A stretch of DNA of 36,722 bases from positions 1-36,722 of the forward strand of contig RFFU01000086.1 in assembly GCA_003697085.1 (NCBI GenBank). Direction: 5' to 3'. This document shows, piece after piece, positions 36,478 through 36,722 of the stretch. The translations under genes and the position numbers were made by a program. This DNA is from Candidatus Hydrogenedentota bacterium. GTDB taxonomy: Bacteria; UBA8481; J006. The notes under the pieces were generated by a model. That model saw only the letters and a list, made by a program, of their open reading frames with translations. It made no database searches and was not told the DNA's origin. The stretch's first letter is position 1. Every line of letters starts with the position of its first letter.

Positions 36478-36504
36478 TTATCGGCAGAGATCCAGATAAC
36501 TTGA
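36478..36504 (-). promoter_or_regulatory. Sigma-28-type promoter B
   Basis: TCAAGTTA (36504-36497), 11 nt, then GCCGATAA (36485-36478). The -10 matches the FliA consensus at all eight positions, the -35 at six of eight (TAAAGTTT), and the spacing is exact. It is the best sigma-28 site in the window. Confidence 0.65.
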
Positions 36505-36612
36505 GTGGAGAAATACCTCATGACATCCCTGCCAACCCCAAAGAGACGGACCTCCTCGGATCGAGCCGGGGTGCGATTTTATTTTGTCGATAGTAACCAG
36601 GCCAGCGTAACA

Positions 36613-36650
36613 GGGAGGGCAAGGGCAGGGGCAAGGGCAAGCACAACGGC
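36613..36650 (+). repeat. GGGCAA array with G-quadruplex pattern
   Basis: GGG-A-GGG-CAA-GGG-CA-GGGG-CAA-GGG (36613-36637) satisfies the G3N1-7 quadruplex pattern. The array is related, in inverse orientation, to the TTGCCC arrays at 12549-12579 and 12942-12974. Confidence 0.6.
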
Positions 36651-36722
36651 AAAAAGGAGAAGGATCAAGCACGGGGGCGAAGGCAGGAGTAGGGGCGGAA
36701 AAAGACGCTACCGCGCTTGTTC

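Larger units (their letters stand above)
36105..36722. other. Terminal intergenic region with RNA units and G-rich array
   Basis: After the GGDEF stop no protein gene is supported to the window edge. The region holds the two sigma-28/RNA/terminator units (36161-36504) and, between them, a perfect GTGTAG-AAAAAC-CTACAC hairpin (36296-36313) of unknown role. A stretch without recognised signals (36511-36610) and the G-rich array at 36613-36650 follow. Confidence 0.65.

Overview
The window is a 36.7 kb, moderately GC-rich piece of a Gram-negative bacterial chromosome. The outer-membrane porin with a C-terminal Phe, the periplasmic binding protein and the LPS/S-layer-type sugar genes support this. 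Taxonomy cannot be fixed from sequence alone. The many dispersed short palindromic repeats look like those of uncultured or deep-branching lineages. The degenerate radical-SAM/SPASM protein at 4529-6196 recalls, from memory only, a family named for spirochetes. Two near-canonical sigma-28 (FliA-type) promoters and a sigma-54-like -24/-12 site suggest a flagellated organism.

Region 1 (219-12239) is a surface-glycan or nonulosonic-acid island. A sulfotransferase gene stands alone on the left. Next, a plus-strand operon encodes radical SAM/SPASM, CMP-sugar synthetase and PIG-L deacetylase. Facing it is a seven-gene minus-strand operon, in transcription order: NeuB-type synthase, SpsG/PseG-like, zinc-ribbon methyltransferase, radical SAM/SPASM, SpsF-type cytidylyltransferase, second sulfotransferase, and a nucleotidyltransferase-like/radical-SAM-like fusion that has lost all three cluster cysteines. 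Most neighbours are coupled by 4-nt ATGA or GTGA overlaps.

Region 2 (12240-19099) holds two repeat-rich gaps. Between them lie a WbqC-family gene, an unknown membrane protein, a polyferredoxin/FAD-oxidoreductase pair and a sugar O-methyltransferase. Region 3 (19100-31290) is a second glycosylation block: a large radical SAM enzyme, an unknown gene, a GT-B-like protein, a ceramidase-like hydrolase, a GT4, a GT2 fused to a possible Maf-like (DUF115) domain, UDP-sulfoquinovose synthase, and a GT2-Rossmann-Rossmann-methyltransferase fusion. Region 4 (31260-36104) is a sensory module: porin, PstS-like protein and membrane class III adenylate cyclase, divergent from a PAS-GGDEF diguanylate cyclase.

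Region 5 (36105-36722) has no protein gene but carries the most striking find. Two paralogous tandem minus-strand units each combine a sigma-28-like promoter, a 5' hairpin, a shared single-stranded block (GGTATTATYCAA) and a covarying intrinsic terminator followed by a U-rich tract. They look like twin small RNAs of about 90 nt under flagellar sigma control. Taken together, the nonulosonate genes, the possible Maf-like fusion, the sigma-54/sigma-28 sites and the GGDEF gene point to a link between surface or flagellar glycan synthesis and motility control. That link is inference.
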